In this document: positions 20,030 to 26,522 of the stretch, one piece after another
Layout: each line of letters begins with the position of its first letter
Numbering within the stretch: the stretch's first letter is position 1
Virus record (IMG/VR): IMGVR_UViG_3300010885_046868
Location: 1-36,699 of that record
From: a virus
Length of the DNA stretch: 36,699 nt
Strand: one strand, 5' to 3'
Notes under the pieces: model-generated
Told to the model about the DNA's origin: nothing
The model's input: the letters and a program-made list of their open reading frames with translations, nothing else
Databases searched by the model: none
Position numbers and translations under genes: made by a program

Positions 20030-20240
20030 TTACGCGGTCATCATTAGCGCGCTATTAGATCGACCCCCTACCCCGCCCCCCTACCCCCACTCCCCCCTGC
20101 TATTGGTTCGGCTTCCTGTTCTGTCGAGCTGCTATTCATCAGGTCATCATTAGGCGGCTATTACTTGACCCCCCATACAATCCCCACTCCCCCCTTACCC
20201 CATTGTTGGCTCGGTCGAGTGCTACCGCTCTGGCTCGTCC
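20030..20240 (+). repeat. Double intergenic island: CATCATTA repeats and C-tracts
   Basis: Two copies of the island lie in tandem: GCGGTCATCATTAGCGCG with CTATTAGATCG and C-tracts at 20064-20097, then CAGGTCATCATTAGGCGG with CTATTACTTGAC and C-tracts at 20169-20212. On the minus strand the tracts are five or more G-runs in a row, a strong quadruplex candidate. No gene seen in 20021-20247. Confidence 0.62.
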
Positions 20241-20247
20241 TGAGGGC

Positions 20248-20319
20248 TTGACGCATTGACCACTGCCGGTAATACTTGACTGGTCGGGTGGCTATGATCC
20301 GCTCGGCTAGCACAGGAGG
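20248..20319 (+). promoter_or_regulatory. Promoter-hairpin-SD cassette (long stem)
   Basis: The -35 TTGACG (20248-20253), a 16-base spacer and -10 TAATAC (20270-20275) are followed by an 11-bp stem (20281-20291 with 20299-20309, three G-T pairs, loop CTATGAT) and AGGAGG. Two further TTGAC copies (20256, 20276) overlap, so the exact promoter is uncertain. Confidence 0.7.
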
Positions 20320-20324
20320 TCTCT

Positions 20325-20714
20325 ATGTTTAGGTTCTATGTATTCGTGAGGCGCGTGGTCGATGGGATCGAGGACGCCGTAGGCGACACGCTGACCGCTG
20401 CCGGCCCTGACTGGGCGTACGACAAGACGGAGGCTGTCGCTACCGACGGCGGCTATCCTGAGCCGATGGCTCACTCGGTCGCTCGTGGTATGACCCAGGC
20501 TGCGTATGCGCTGCTCGGTGGTCTGGACTTCTTTGTCCAAGAGTACGACGCGGAGGATGTCGCAGCAGGGTCGCTGACCCCAGAGGATAAGGAGATGGCG
20601 GCGGCTATCGCTATGGGCCTCCTCCCTTCTGACGGCTCGGTAGCCTTCGTCTCTGGTCTGGTCAATCGAGCAGACTCCAAGCCCTTCTGGTTCGTGGTCG
20701 CCGTTCACGACTAG
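20325..20714 (+). CDS. Hypothetical protein, 129 aa
   Basis: AGGAGG sets ATG 20325. The protein starts with a strand of aromatic and basic residues (MFRFYVFVRRVVDGIEDAVG) and has a helical acidic middle (SLTPEDKEMAAAIAMGLLPS), then a hydrophobic strand (FWFVVAVHD) at the end. No family recognised. Single-gene unit with a strong terminator. Confidence 0.68.
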   Translation: MFRFYVFVRRVVDGIEDAVGDTLTAAGPDWAYDKTEAVATDGGYPEPMAHSVARGMTQAAYALLGGLDFFVQEYDAEDVAAGSLTPEDKEMAAAIAMGLLPSDGSVAFVSGLVNRADSKPFWFVVAVHD

Positions 20715-20738
20715 CCGTACCGGTTGCGGTCATCAGAG

Positions 20739-20773
20739 CCGCCCTCACCCTTCGGGGTGGGGGTGGTTTTTTT
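20739..20773 (+). terminator. Terminator with TTCG loop
   Basis: A 12-bp stem (20739-20750 with 20755-20766) with TTCG loop is followed by seven T. Strong rho-independent terminator. Confidence 0.92.
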
Positions 20774-20880
20774 CTTGGGCTATTATCAGGTGGCTATTAC
20801 GACACCCCTACGACCCCATACCCCACTCCCCCTTACCCCTGCTGCTGTGGCTCGGCTGTTCCAGCGTCCAGCTCGACTGC
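20774..20880 (+). repeat. Intergenic island: CTATTA repeats and C-tracts
   Basis: GGGCTATTATCAGG and TGGCTATTACGAC precede ACCCCTACGACCCC and CCCCACTCCCCCTTACCCC. No gene seen. Confidence 0.58.
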
Positions 20881-20885
20881 TGCTA

Positions 20886-20961
20886 TTGACTTGACCGCGC
20901 CCGGCCGTATAGACTCATGGAAGTCGGGGGAGTAGGCACAGACCCCTCCCGACGTAGGAGG
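20886..20961 (+). promoter_or_regulatory. Promoter-hairpin-SD cassette (long stem)
   Basis: TTGACT (20886-20891) with TATAGA (20908-20913, spacer 16) or TAGACT (20910-20915, spacer 18) is followed by a long hairpin with GTCGGGGG/CCCTCCCGAC arms (20933-20953) and TAGGAGG (20955-20961), then ATG 20967. Confidence 0.7.
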
Positions 20962-20966
20962 TCAAG

Positions 20967-21281
20967 ATGACCGAGGAAAAGACGGCGAGCCTCTGGCTCG
21001 TTGAGGTGATTTGGGAGGGCGAGAATCGCCGCTCTTGGTACAACAACCAGACCGACGCCGACGCGGCGGTGATTGCGCTGGCTTCGGAGTTGGCGGCGTA
21101 CAATGCCGACACCGCTGAGGACGCATGCGAGTTTCTGCTTGATGACGACCGCTCGGCGTGGGTTGATTGCCAAGAGGTCAGGACTTCTGGGGTTTGCCCT
21201 CAGTGCGACGCGATGGCTGGGTGGTCTGGCGACTACTGCGAGCCGTGCGGCTACTATTTCGGAAACCAACTGAACGACTAA
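20967..21281 (+). CDS. Protein with C-terminal zinc ribbon, 104 aa
   Basis: The N-terminal 65 residues form a likely beta/helix domain (LWLVEVIWEGENRRSWYNNQ, DADAAVIALASELAAY). The end carries CPQCDAMAGWSGDYCEPCG, a compact zinc ribbon. No family recognised. Single-gene unit. Confidence 0.7.
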   Translation: MTEEKTASLWLVEVIWEGENRRSWYNNQTDADAAVIALASELAAYNADTAEDACEFLLDDDRSAWVDCQEVRTSGVCPQCDAMAGWSGDYCEPCGYYFGNQLND

Positions 21282-21307
21282 CGCGGCCGGGCGAAGGCAA
21301 CAGGAAG

Positions 21308-21334
21308 CCGTCCCCTTCGGGGGGCGGTTTTTTG
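21308..21334 (+). terminator. Terminator with TTCG loop
   Basis: An 8-bp stem CCGTCCCC-TTCG-GGGGGCGG is followed by six T. Strong. Confidence 0.9.
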
Positions 21335-21545
21335 TTAGTCCTATTAGGTGGAATCATTACCCCTTGACCCCATTACCCCGCACCCCCCTTCACCCCATCA
21401 TTTCGGTCGGGTTCCGCTACGGCCGGTCGGAGTCAATAGTCGCAGCTCATCATTAGCAGTCATCATCATCAGTCATTATCATCAGGCTATTAGACAACCC
21501 CTCACCCCAGATTTGGATTTCCCCTTACCCCATCTGGTCGTTGCG
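21335..21545 (+). repeat. Double intergenic island: ATCATTA repeats and C-tracts
   Basis: First CCTATTAGG, GAATCATTACC and a C-tract (21359-21397), then a denser set CTCATCATTAGCAG, TCATCATCATCAG, TCATTATCATCAGG, CTATTAGAC and CCCCTCACCCC with CCCCTTACCCC. No gene is supported here; a rightward frame of 161 codons across 21348-21833 looks like chance. Confidence 0.6.
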
Positions 21546-21572
21546 TCTGGTGCGCGATCTGCTGGGTGGGGC

Positions 21573-21644
21573 TTGACGTTGCCCGCACTTCGAACTAGTC
21601 TGGTGAGGTCGCAGGTTGGCACAGACCCGAAGCGACACAGGAGG
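21573..21644 (+). promoter_or_regulatory. Promoter-hairpin-SD cassette (long stem)
   Basis: The -35 TTGACG (21573-21578), 17 bases, -10 TAGTCT (21596-21601), then GTCGC/GCGAC arms (21608-21612, 21632-21636) around an inner GGTT/GACC stem, and CAGGAGG (21638-21644), before ATG 21649. Confidence 0.75.
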
Positions 21645-21648
21645 TCAA

Positions 21649-22143
21649 ATGTTCTCAGAAACGAACCTAGAACGGCTCGTCGAGGTACGGGCAGCGATCA
21701 AGGCGACGATGGACTCCCTCACCGAGAAGGAGTCCGCCACAGCAGCAGAGGGAAACACAGACCCCGGGGGCGCTGGTCATCTTGTCGTCGTCCCTGCTGC
21801 GTTCTGGAACGACCACACCAGCCGAGACCTTGACGCGGTGTCGGTCGAGGTGCGGTCATCAAGCGCGGAGTGGGGACTCTATGATGACGGCTCCTATGTC
21901 GTCCTGACGATGACTGACGACTCGCTGGCTGAGTTGATGTCTGACTCGGCGCACTACTCCTCGTCGTTTGATGAGGAGGACTACGGCGCACTCATGGAGT
22001 CGGCACGCCGTACCTTCCTCTCGCTCTTGATTCAGTCGGAGGCGGCGCGGAGCCTGTTGGACTCGCGCCCTTCCTACGACAACCTGCGATGGGCGCTGGG
22101 CTTGGGGCGACCAGGCACCGCCATCATCACTGGTGCGGCATGA
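21649..22143 (+). CDS. Hypothetical protein, 164 aa
   Basis: ATG 21649 is set by AGGAGG. The protein has a helical N-terminus (LERLVEVRAAIKATMDSLTE), a Gly-rich link, then a mixed domain (GHLVVVPAAFWNDHTSRDLD, SYVVLTMTDDSLAELM) and a helical end. No family recognised. Coupled to the Cys-rich gene by ATGA. Confidence 0.65.
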   Translation: MFSETNLERLVEVRAAIKATMDSLTEKESATAAEGNTDPGGAGHLVVVPAAFWNDHTSRDLDAVSVEVRSSSAEWGLYDDGSYVVLTMTDDSLAELMSDSAHYSSSFDEEDYGALMESARRTFLSLLIQSEAARSLLDSRPSYDNLRWALGLGRPGTAIITGAA

Positions 22144-22373
22144 CTGCCGCTGACCGCACTTCGACCTGCTCCGATTGCGAGCAGGTGCTAGGCGACTCGG
22201 CATGGTACGCCGACAACAACGGCGGACTCGGGCTGCTGATGTATTGCGACGGCTGCGAGGAGCGAAGGGCTGAACGCTATGGTTGCGCTCTCATCATCGC
22301 GGAGGGTTGCGGTTGCGTTCCGAGTGGCGCTGACTGCGCCTGTGGTTGCGGGGGCTCTGGCTTGCTCCGCTGA
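22140..22373 (+). CDS. Cys-rich protein, 77 aa
   Basis: ATG 22140 overlaps the previous stop. The protein has CSDC, CDGCEERRAERYGC and CGCVPSGADCACGCGG, about twelve Cys, which can hold two or three zinc atoms. No family recognised. Confidence 0.65.
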   Translation: MTAADRTSTCSDCEQVLGDSAWYADNNGGLGLLMYCDGCEERRAERYGCALIIAEGCGCVPSGADCACGCGGSGLLR

Positions 22374-22393
22374 CCGCACCTCGACCTAAGGCT

Positions 22394-22428
22394 CGCCCTC
22401 ACTCCTTCGGGAGTGGGGGCGATTCTTT
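22394..22428 (+). terminator. Terminator with TTCG loop
   Basis: A 12-bp stem (22394-22405 with 22410-22421) with a TTCG loop is followed by ATTCTTTA. Strong stem, moderate T tail. Confidence 0.82.
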
Positions 22429-22800
22429 ACCCTCAACACCGGCAGCGGTCATCAGTCCATTCATACGGCCATCATCGGGCAACGCCTACCCCGACCCCCC
22501 TACCCCTGACCCCGCACGCTAGGTCGAGCCTCGGTCAATGGGTTCGTCATTGTTGGGCTCATCTATCAGGTCGTTCATCAGGGGTGTGCTGATACCCCCT
22601 CACCCCAGTTCGTCGCTCTCCGTTGTTCCTACGGGGTCGTTTTTCTGGCGCGCAGCTGCTAACCCCGGGGTTCACGCTCACTCAGGAATGATCGAGCCAC
22701 AGTCATCAGTCGTCATTCATCAGTCATCATTCATGACCTACTCCATACCCCTATCCCCATTTCCCCTTACCCCGACTGCTAGGGCTAGTGCTGATGGGGG
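22429..22800 (+). repeat. Long non-coding island: CATCA repeats and C-tracts
   Basis: About 370 bases hold three groups of the repeats: GCGGTCATCAGTCC, GGCCATCATCGGGC then CCCCGACCCCCCTACCCC (22489-22517); CTATCAGG, TTCATCAGG then ACCCCCTCACCCC; and CAGTCATCAGTCG, TCATTCATCAG, TCATCATTCATGACC then CCATACCCCTATCCCC (22743-22773). A 100-codon frame at 22538-22840 lies in low-complexity DNA and is rejected. Confidence 0.6.
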
Positions 22801-22843
22801 CTGTCTAGCGGCGAGCTTTCGCGTTGCGCCTGGTGCGTAGTGC

Positions 22844-22913
22844 TTGCGCTTTCCTGCTGATGTGTTTAGACTCTAACTATCAGCGGCAATGCTTCGCTGA
22901 TAGCACAGGAGGG
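22844..22913 (+). promoter_or_regulatory. Promoter-hairpin-SD cassette (9-bp stem)
   Basis: TTGCGC (22844-22849), 17 bases, TAGACT (22867-22872), a perfect stem CTATCAGCG/CGCTGATAG (22877-22885, 22895-22903) and AGGAGGG precede ATG 22918. The -35 departs from TTGAC. Confidence 0.75.
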
Positions 22914-22917
22914 AACT

Positions 22918-23430
22918 ATGAACGGCAAGGGCAAAACCGGCGTACGGGCAGCAGTCGCACGAGCCAACGCATTGGCTCAGTACCCAGAGAATCCAACGGC
23001 GGTGATGATCCGACCGATTGAGAGCCTCTATGGTCAGGTGTTCGCAGAGCCGACGAGCGCTATGCTCTCGGTCTTTCTTGCGCCTCGCGTTGAGATCGCA
23101 TTGGAGCAGGGCGACCTCTGGCGGCAGCCTGTGAAGGTTGTACGCAAGGTGAACGAGTCAGAGATGACCTTCACCGCCGTCCTCATCGGTAAGGCGGCAC
23201 CCCAGAACGAGGCGATCCTCTGGCAGGGTGGCAACGCCCCAATGATGGGGTGGCTCCCTCTGGATGTCGCAGACTTCGCTGATGATCACGATGTGGCGTG
23301 GTGGATCGCGTCCTGCTACGACGCTTCTAGCGGGGACGCTTATGCGCTCCATCGTCAGGCAGTCCGCAACATTACGGCAAAGGCGCGTGCCGCCTACGAG
23401 ACCCAGAACGGAGAGTCCGCTCCCTTCTGA
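22918..23430 (+). CDS. Hypothetical protein, 170 aa
   Basis: AGGAGGG sets ATG 22918. The protein begins with a basic helix (KGKTGVRAAVARANALAQYP), then a beta-rich part (VKVVRKVNESEMTFTAVLIG) and a segment with many Trp (MGWLPLDVADFADDHDVAWW). No family recognised. Single-gene unit with a terminator. Confidence 0.68.
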   Translation: MNGKGKTGVRAAVARANALAQYPENPTAVMIRPIESLYGQVFAEPTSAMLSVFLAPRVEIALEQGDLWRQPVKVVRKVNESEMTFTAVLIGKAAPQNEAILWQGGNAPMMGWLPLDVADFADDHDVAWWIASCYDASSGDAYALHRQAVRNITAKARAAYETQNGESAPF

Positions 23431-23453
23431 TCGTTGCCGGAGTCAGGGCAACG

Positions 23454-23483
23454 GAGCCGATCCCTTCGGGGGTCGGCTCTTTT
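23454..23483 (+). terminator. Terminator with TTCG loop
   Basis: An 11-bp stem GAGCCGATCCC-TTCG-GGGGTCGGCTC (23454-23479) is followed by TTTTG. Confidence 0.88.
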
Positions 23484-23770
23484 GTTAGGTCATCATCAGT
23501 TCATCATCAGTGGCAAGTCGTTCCCCTTACCCCTTACCCCTAGCCGTTGGTCGTTCCCATCGAGCCTCGGTCAATGCGCGGCGAGTCCTCCTGATGTGGT
23601 CAGCGCCGGAGCTGGGTCAATAGATTCACCTAGTAGCTATCATCGGCAACCTATTAGGTCAGTCATCAGTATCAGTTATCAGGCGCACCCCTTACCCCCC
23701 CCCTTACCCCGCACGCATAGGGGCGTACCGGAGGACGGGCATCCACTAGGGGATACCCTGCGCCTACCCC
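23484..23770 (+). repeat. Intergenic island: CATCA repeats and C-tracts
   Basis: AGGTCATCATCAG and TTCATCATCAG lead to CCCCTTACCCCTTACCCC (23522-23540), then a second set CTATCATCGG, CTATTAGG, GTCATCAG, GTTATCAGG leads to ACCCCTTACCCCCCCCCTTACCCC (23687-23710). No gene seen. Confidence 0.6.
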
Positions 23771-23840
23771 TTGCGTAGGTCTGGGATGTGGTAGGCTTAG
23801 GGTGTCGGCAGGAGATACCAGCCGACTAGCACAGAGGAGG
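23771..23840 (+). promoter_or_regulatory. Promoter-hairpin-SD cassette (weak -35)
   Basis: TTGCGT (23771-23776) and TAGGCT (23792-23797) are only 15 bases apart, so the promoter call is weak. A stem GTCGGC/GCCGAC (23804-23809, 23821-23826) and AGAGGAGG follow in the usual order, before ATG 23847. Confidence 0.6.
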
Positions 23841-23846
23841 AACAGG

Positions 23847-24299
23847 ATGAAGGCAGGGATGACCTTCGCAGCCGCAAGAGCGGCAGCAGCAAAGAGCGGC
23901 GGGATGTTCGTCTCGCTGTTGGCGTGGAGCGCGCCGACCTCGGAGGCAGTCCGGGGGAAGCGCGCCGAGGTGGCTGCGTCAAAGCAAGCCGAACACCGCC
24001 CCATCGGGCGCGTAAAGGTTGAGGCTGTCGCCGAGAACGGCGTGGTGCTGTTCCGTACTGCTGGTCAGGTGTGCCGAGATGTCCACCCAGAAGGCGTGTA
24101 CCTCAACAAGAAGGGCGAGCCTTGCGTTGGTATCGTCATCGGAGCGCCGACCGAGTACGGCTACACAACCGCGTGCCCATACGCAGGGAAGGAAGGGAGC
24201 GCATGCGAAATGCGCCGACCCTTCCACGCGCACCGCACCATCAACCTCACGCGCTTGGTGGCGTGGGTGATTGCGGGGGAGGAGCAGCCGCTCGGCTGA
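23847..24299 (+). CDS. Hypothetical protein, 150 aa, paralogue of the gene at 19498
   Basis: ATG 23847 is set by AGAGGAGG; the longer frame would start in the leader. It aligns end to end with the 153-aa protein at 19498, sharing GGMF, IGRV, RDVHPEGVYL, APTEYGYTTAC and RPFHAHRTINLTRLVAWVIA. Fixed Cys and His residues in the last third suggest a metal site or disulfide. It ends the rightward run and is followed by a 14-bp terminator. Confidence 0.75.
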   Translation: MKAGMTFAAARAAAAKSGGMFVSLLAWSAPTSEAVRGKRAEVAASKQAEHRPIGRVKVEAVAENGVVLFRTAGQVCRDVHPEGVYLNKKGEPCVGIVIGAPTEYGYTTACPYAGKEGSACEMRRPFHAHRTINLTRLVAWVIAGEEQPLG

Positions 24300-24315
24300 A
24301 CCGCGCCAGAGTTCT

Positions 24316-24355
24316 GAGGAGCCTCCGCCTAGTGGCGGGGGCTCCTCTCTTTTCT
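24316..24355 (+). terminator. Strong terminator ending the rightward run
   Basis: A 14-bp stem GAGGAGCCTCCGCC-TAGT-GGCGGGGGCTCCTC (24316-24347) is followed by TCTTTTC. Confidence 0.88.
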
Positions 24356-24399
24356 GAGCTGGACGAGTGGCATGCCAGAGGTTGCCCACCCATCGATTT

Positions 24400-24520
24400 T
24401 GCTGGCCAGTCATGCCCCCCTGATATGCCCCAACCCCTCATATTCCCCCGTTGCCCCCACCCCGGTATGCGTGCGCTACGTACGCACCAACATTGCACCA
24501 CTCCGTAGCCTTTCAACCCC
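24400..24520. other. C-rich non-coding stretch
   Basis: Bases 24413-24462 hold runs such as GCCCCCCTG, CCCCAACCCC, TTCCCCCG and TGCCCCCACCCC. No repeat of CATCATTA is present. No gene seen in 24356-24580; a terminator for the opposing run lies at 24539. Confidence 0.45.
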
Positions 24521-24538
24521 CTTCGTCCCAATAAAAAA

Positions 24539-24572
24539 GCCTAGGCACAAGGCCCAGGCGCTATTTTTTTTT
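24539..24572. terminator. Bidirectional terminator between converging runs
   Basis: An 8-bp stem GCCTAGGC/GCCCAGGC (24539-24546, 24552-24559) has six A before it and nine T after it, so it can end transcription from both sides. It sits where the rightward and leftward runs meet. Confidence 0.88.
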
Positions 24573-24580
24573 ACAGAAAA

Positions 24581-24979
24581 TTATCTACGAGCGAGCGAGA
24601 TCCTTCGGCATGCCCTGCACTCTCTCCGGCCCCGTGGAGTCCTGTAGGTGTTCTCGTCCGTCCACTCATGCTTCCTTCTGCAGTGTGTGATACGTCCAGT
24701 AGCTGCAAGACCACGGCGGATATTGACCGTGCGCGTCACAGGCTCCAGGTGTATCACATTGACGCACTTACGCACCCTACAGAGGTGGTCAATCTCCAGG
24801 CCCTTGGGGATAGGCCCGACCTCAAAGGTATACGCCCACCTGTGTGCACGGAATCGCTTCCCTTCGTGCATGAATCCACCGTATCCGTCTGGGTCAAGAG
24901 TACCGGTCCATTCATGGCAGCCCGTGAGGTCATTCACATACACATGTTTTCGGAAACGTATCGCCGATTCTAAATGCAT
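24581..24979 (-). CDS. HNH endonuclease, 132 aa
   Basis: The protein follows the HNH_3 plan: CHEWTGTLDPDGYGGFMHEG at about 21-40, then KRFRAHRWAYTFEVGPIPKG, then the core LEIDHLCRVRKCVNVIHLEP (His in IDH, Asn in KCVN, His in IHLEP). A C-terminal zinc part CRRKHEWT...RECRAC follows, common in phage homing-type HNH proteins. Free-standing HNH genes of this type are usually homing endonucleases. No strong ribosome site is seen; ATG 24979 is the best start. Last gene of the leftward run. Confidence 0.88.
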   Translation of the reverse strand: MHLESAIRFRKHVYVNDLTGCHEWTGTLDPDGYGGFMHEGKRFRAHRWAYTFEVGPIPKGLEIDHLCRVRKCVNVIHLEPVTRTVNIRRGLAATGRITHCRRKHEWTDENTYRTPRGRRECRACRRISLARR

Positions 24980-25094
24980 ATCTACGATGTGTACACGGAA
25001 TGCACGTTTATCTGGGGCCCGGCCGCGGCGCTAGACCCCTCCAATATGCCCCTAGGAGCCACGGAGAGCGACGCAGGATGGGGAGCTACTGTCA

Positions 25095-25406
25095 TTACGC
25101 CCCGATACGTCGAATCATGTCCTCTGCCGTGATAAATCCATTGAAGGATTTTGGCGAGGAGGTTGCCCCATTGGTGTAGATAACACAGGGGACGCTCTTG
25201 ATACCGTACTCTTTAACAAGGCGTGGATGCTCGTCAACGTTGACCTTAATGATATTAATGTTAGGACGAATCACCTTGAGCTTTTCCAGCTCTACATTGA
25301 TGGCGACGCACGGTCGGCACCATGGAGCCCAGAAATCAACAATGGTTGGTCCCTTTGCCATCTCTTGTGTGAGGGTTGCTGTCGTCATTTCAATTACTTG
25401 TGTCAT
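25095..25406 (-). CDS. Thioredoxin, 103 aa
   Basis: AAGGAG lies 7 bases before ATG 25406, so the 37 extra upstream codons are rejected. The protein has the thioredoxin plan: TIVDFWAPWCRPC (active site WCRPC, the usual form is WCGPC), then LEKLKVIRPNINIIKVNVDE, and the cis-Pro in GIKSVPCVIY. An extra Cys follows the cis-Pro. Phage thioredoxins can reduce ribonucleotide reductase or act as polymerase processivity factors; no such partner is in this window. Confidence 0.9.
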   Translation of the reverse strand: MTQVIEMTTATLTQEMAKGPTIVDFWAPWCRPCVAINVELEKLKVIRPNINIIKVNVDEHPRLVKEYGIKSVPCVIYTNGATSSPKSFNGFITAEDMIRRIGA

Positions 25407-25425
25407 GCGGGTCTCCTTAGGGATG

Positions 25426-25455
25426 GCAAGAGGGGGCTGGATCGCTCCAACCCCC
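25426..25455 (-). promoter_or_regulatory. Hairpin in the leader of the thioredoxin gene
   Basis: On the minus strand GAGGGGG-TTGG...CCAG-CCCCCTC forms a stem of about ten pairs (one bulge) shortly before the AAGGAG of the thioredoxin gene. No T tract follows on that strand, so it may be a leader structure rather than a terminator. Bases 25407-25541 hold no other feature that I can support. Confidence 0.45.
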
Positions 25456-25541
25456 TCAGGATTGATTGGTGGTTCCTCAACCCGACAGAGACAAGAATCT
25501 TTTAAAAACTGTGACATTTCGGAATGAGGCCGTTTATCCTA

Positions 25542-25763
25542 TCAATTAACGTTGCGGGATGCAATACCACGACGAGAGCGCAACGATGTTATATCGTCCA
25601 CCGGATCACCAATTTTCTCCGCAATCTTCGCCATCGTGTTAACAAGTTCGGAAATCACTGGCAAAACCTTTCGCAGTAGCTTTTCACGGTCCACACCGGA
25701 ATCCATCGTCTGTAGCTTCTTTAGATCTTCTGCAATCTCCTGCAAATCATAATTCTTTGGCAT
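25542..25763 (-). CDS. Hypothetical helical protein, 73 aa
   Basis: The ATG at 25763 overlaps the SSB stop (TAATG), so it is coupled to ssb. The protein is helical and charged (LQEIAEDLKKLQTMDSGVDR, KLLRKVLPVISELVNTMAKI), with a basic end (LRSRRGIASR). It might be an SSB or replisome partner, inferred from position only. Confidence 0.7.
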   Translation of the reverse strand: MPKNYDLQEIAEDLKKLQTMDSGVDREKLLRKVLPVISELVNTMAKIAEKIGDPVDDITSLRSRRGIASRNVN

Positions 25764-26155
25764 TAGAACGGAAGCTCTTCAAGCGACTGCTGCATATCTG
25801 CACGAGAGGAGCTTGCTTGCACCTCTGCATCACCCTGCTTCTTCGAGCGGCTCAGCACCTGAATGTACTTTGCTGTGATGGAGATTTCGGTATGCTCCAC
25901 ATCGTTCTTATCGTTCCACGAGCTGATTTCTGGTGTGCCTTCAATCCAGATAAGGTCACCCTTCTGGACAATCTTATCGGCTAGCTCGGCTCGTCCGTCC
26001 CAACACGTGACCGGATACCACGTCGACTTCTCTTCACCATTTGCATCTTTTCCGCCATGAACGGCGACATTGAAGTTTGCTACCGGTCGGCCCTTCTGCG
26101 TTGCGCGAACAACTGGGCGAGCACCTACATATCCTATCAACTGTACCTTAATCAT
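25763..26155 (-). CDS. ssb: Single-stranded DNA-binding protein, 130 aa
   Basis: The OB fold plan is clear: MIKVQLIGYVGARPVVRATQ, then GRPVANFNVAVHGGKDANGE, then STWYPVTCWDGRAELADKIV, QKGDLIWIEGTPEISSW and an ITAKYIQVL strand. The last residues LEELPF are the acidic tip that recruits partner proteins in bacterial SSB (usual DDDIPF). Its 5' end overlaps the RusA-like gene by 8 bases. It protects ssDNA in replication and in the annealing pathway coded upstream. Confidence 0.93.
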   Translation of the reverse strand: MIKVQLIGYVGARPVVRATQKGRPVANFNVAVHGGKDANGEEKSTWYPVTCWDGRAELADKIVQKGDLIWIEGTPEISSWNDKNDVEHTEISITAKYIQVLSRSKKQGDAEVQASSSRADMQQSLEELPF

Positions 26156-26522
26156 CTTCTACTACCTCACTAATTCTAAGTACGAGTTTTTCTTCTTCGC
26201 ACTTCTTCTTCAGGGCCCACACACGCGGCATGAACCGTGCATCATTAACTCCGATACCCAACGCAATTGCATCAAGTGTCAGTTTTAGAATGTTGTCTGC
26301 ATCGATGCCACGCTTCACGTAGATCCACACATCAACGACGAGCATTGTATCACGACCGCACTCCCATTGTTGCTCCGCCTTTGCGGCTGAAGCAATAACG
26401 GAAACGATCTTCTTCCACTGCTTGGCATCTCGTGTCATGTAGATATACGATTTTCGTGCGCGATACGCAGCATTCCAGCTTGGCGGACGACCGTGAATCG
26501 TCAGCTCAAGCGCATCGGCCAC
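26148..26522 (-). CDS. RusA-like Holliday junction resolvase, 124 aa
   Basis: The stretch RGIDADNILKLTLDAIALGI followed by GVNDARF has the RusA signature DxDN..K..LDAL.g...DD, in which the acidic residues bind metal; the last pair is ND here. The N-terminal GRPPSWNAAYRA also fits. RusA resolves Holliday junctions, helping phage recombination and packaging. The gene directly follows the DnaC-like gene with one base between. Confidence 0.85.
   Translation of the reverse strand: MADALELTIHGRPPSWNAAYRARKSYIYMTRDAKQWKKIVSVIASAAKAEQQWECGRDTMLVVDVWIYVKRGIDADNILKLTLDAIALGIGVNDARFMPRVWALKKKCEEEKLVLRISEVVEDD

Noticed and set aside
20248-20281. Three overlapping TTGAC boxes as three separate promoters
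   Set aside because: Only TTGACG 20248 has a suitably spaced -10 (TAATAC) and a hairpin starting at the expected transcription start; the other two lack one.
21348-21833. A 161-codon frame over the island before 21649
   Set aside because: Its first half is CATCA repeats and C-tracts, it covers the promoter and hairpin of the 21649 gene, and it ends inside that gene in another frame.
22538-22840. A 100-codon frame in the 22.4-22.8 kb island
   Set aside because: It lies in repeat and C-tract DNA, has no ribosome site, and is not continued by a domain.
18600-23770. A CRISPR array or insertion sequence made of the CATCATTA repeats
   Set aside because: The repeats are short and degenerate with no unique spacers of constant length, and no transposase or terminal inverted repeats are seen.
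25407-25517. A longer thioredoxin start with 37 extra residues
   Set aside because: AAGGAG stands directly before ATG 25406, the extra residues are not thioredoxin-like and cover a leader hairpin.
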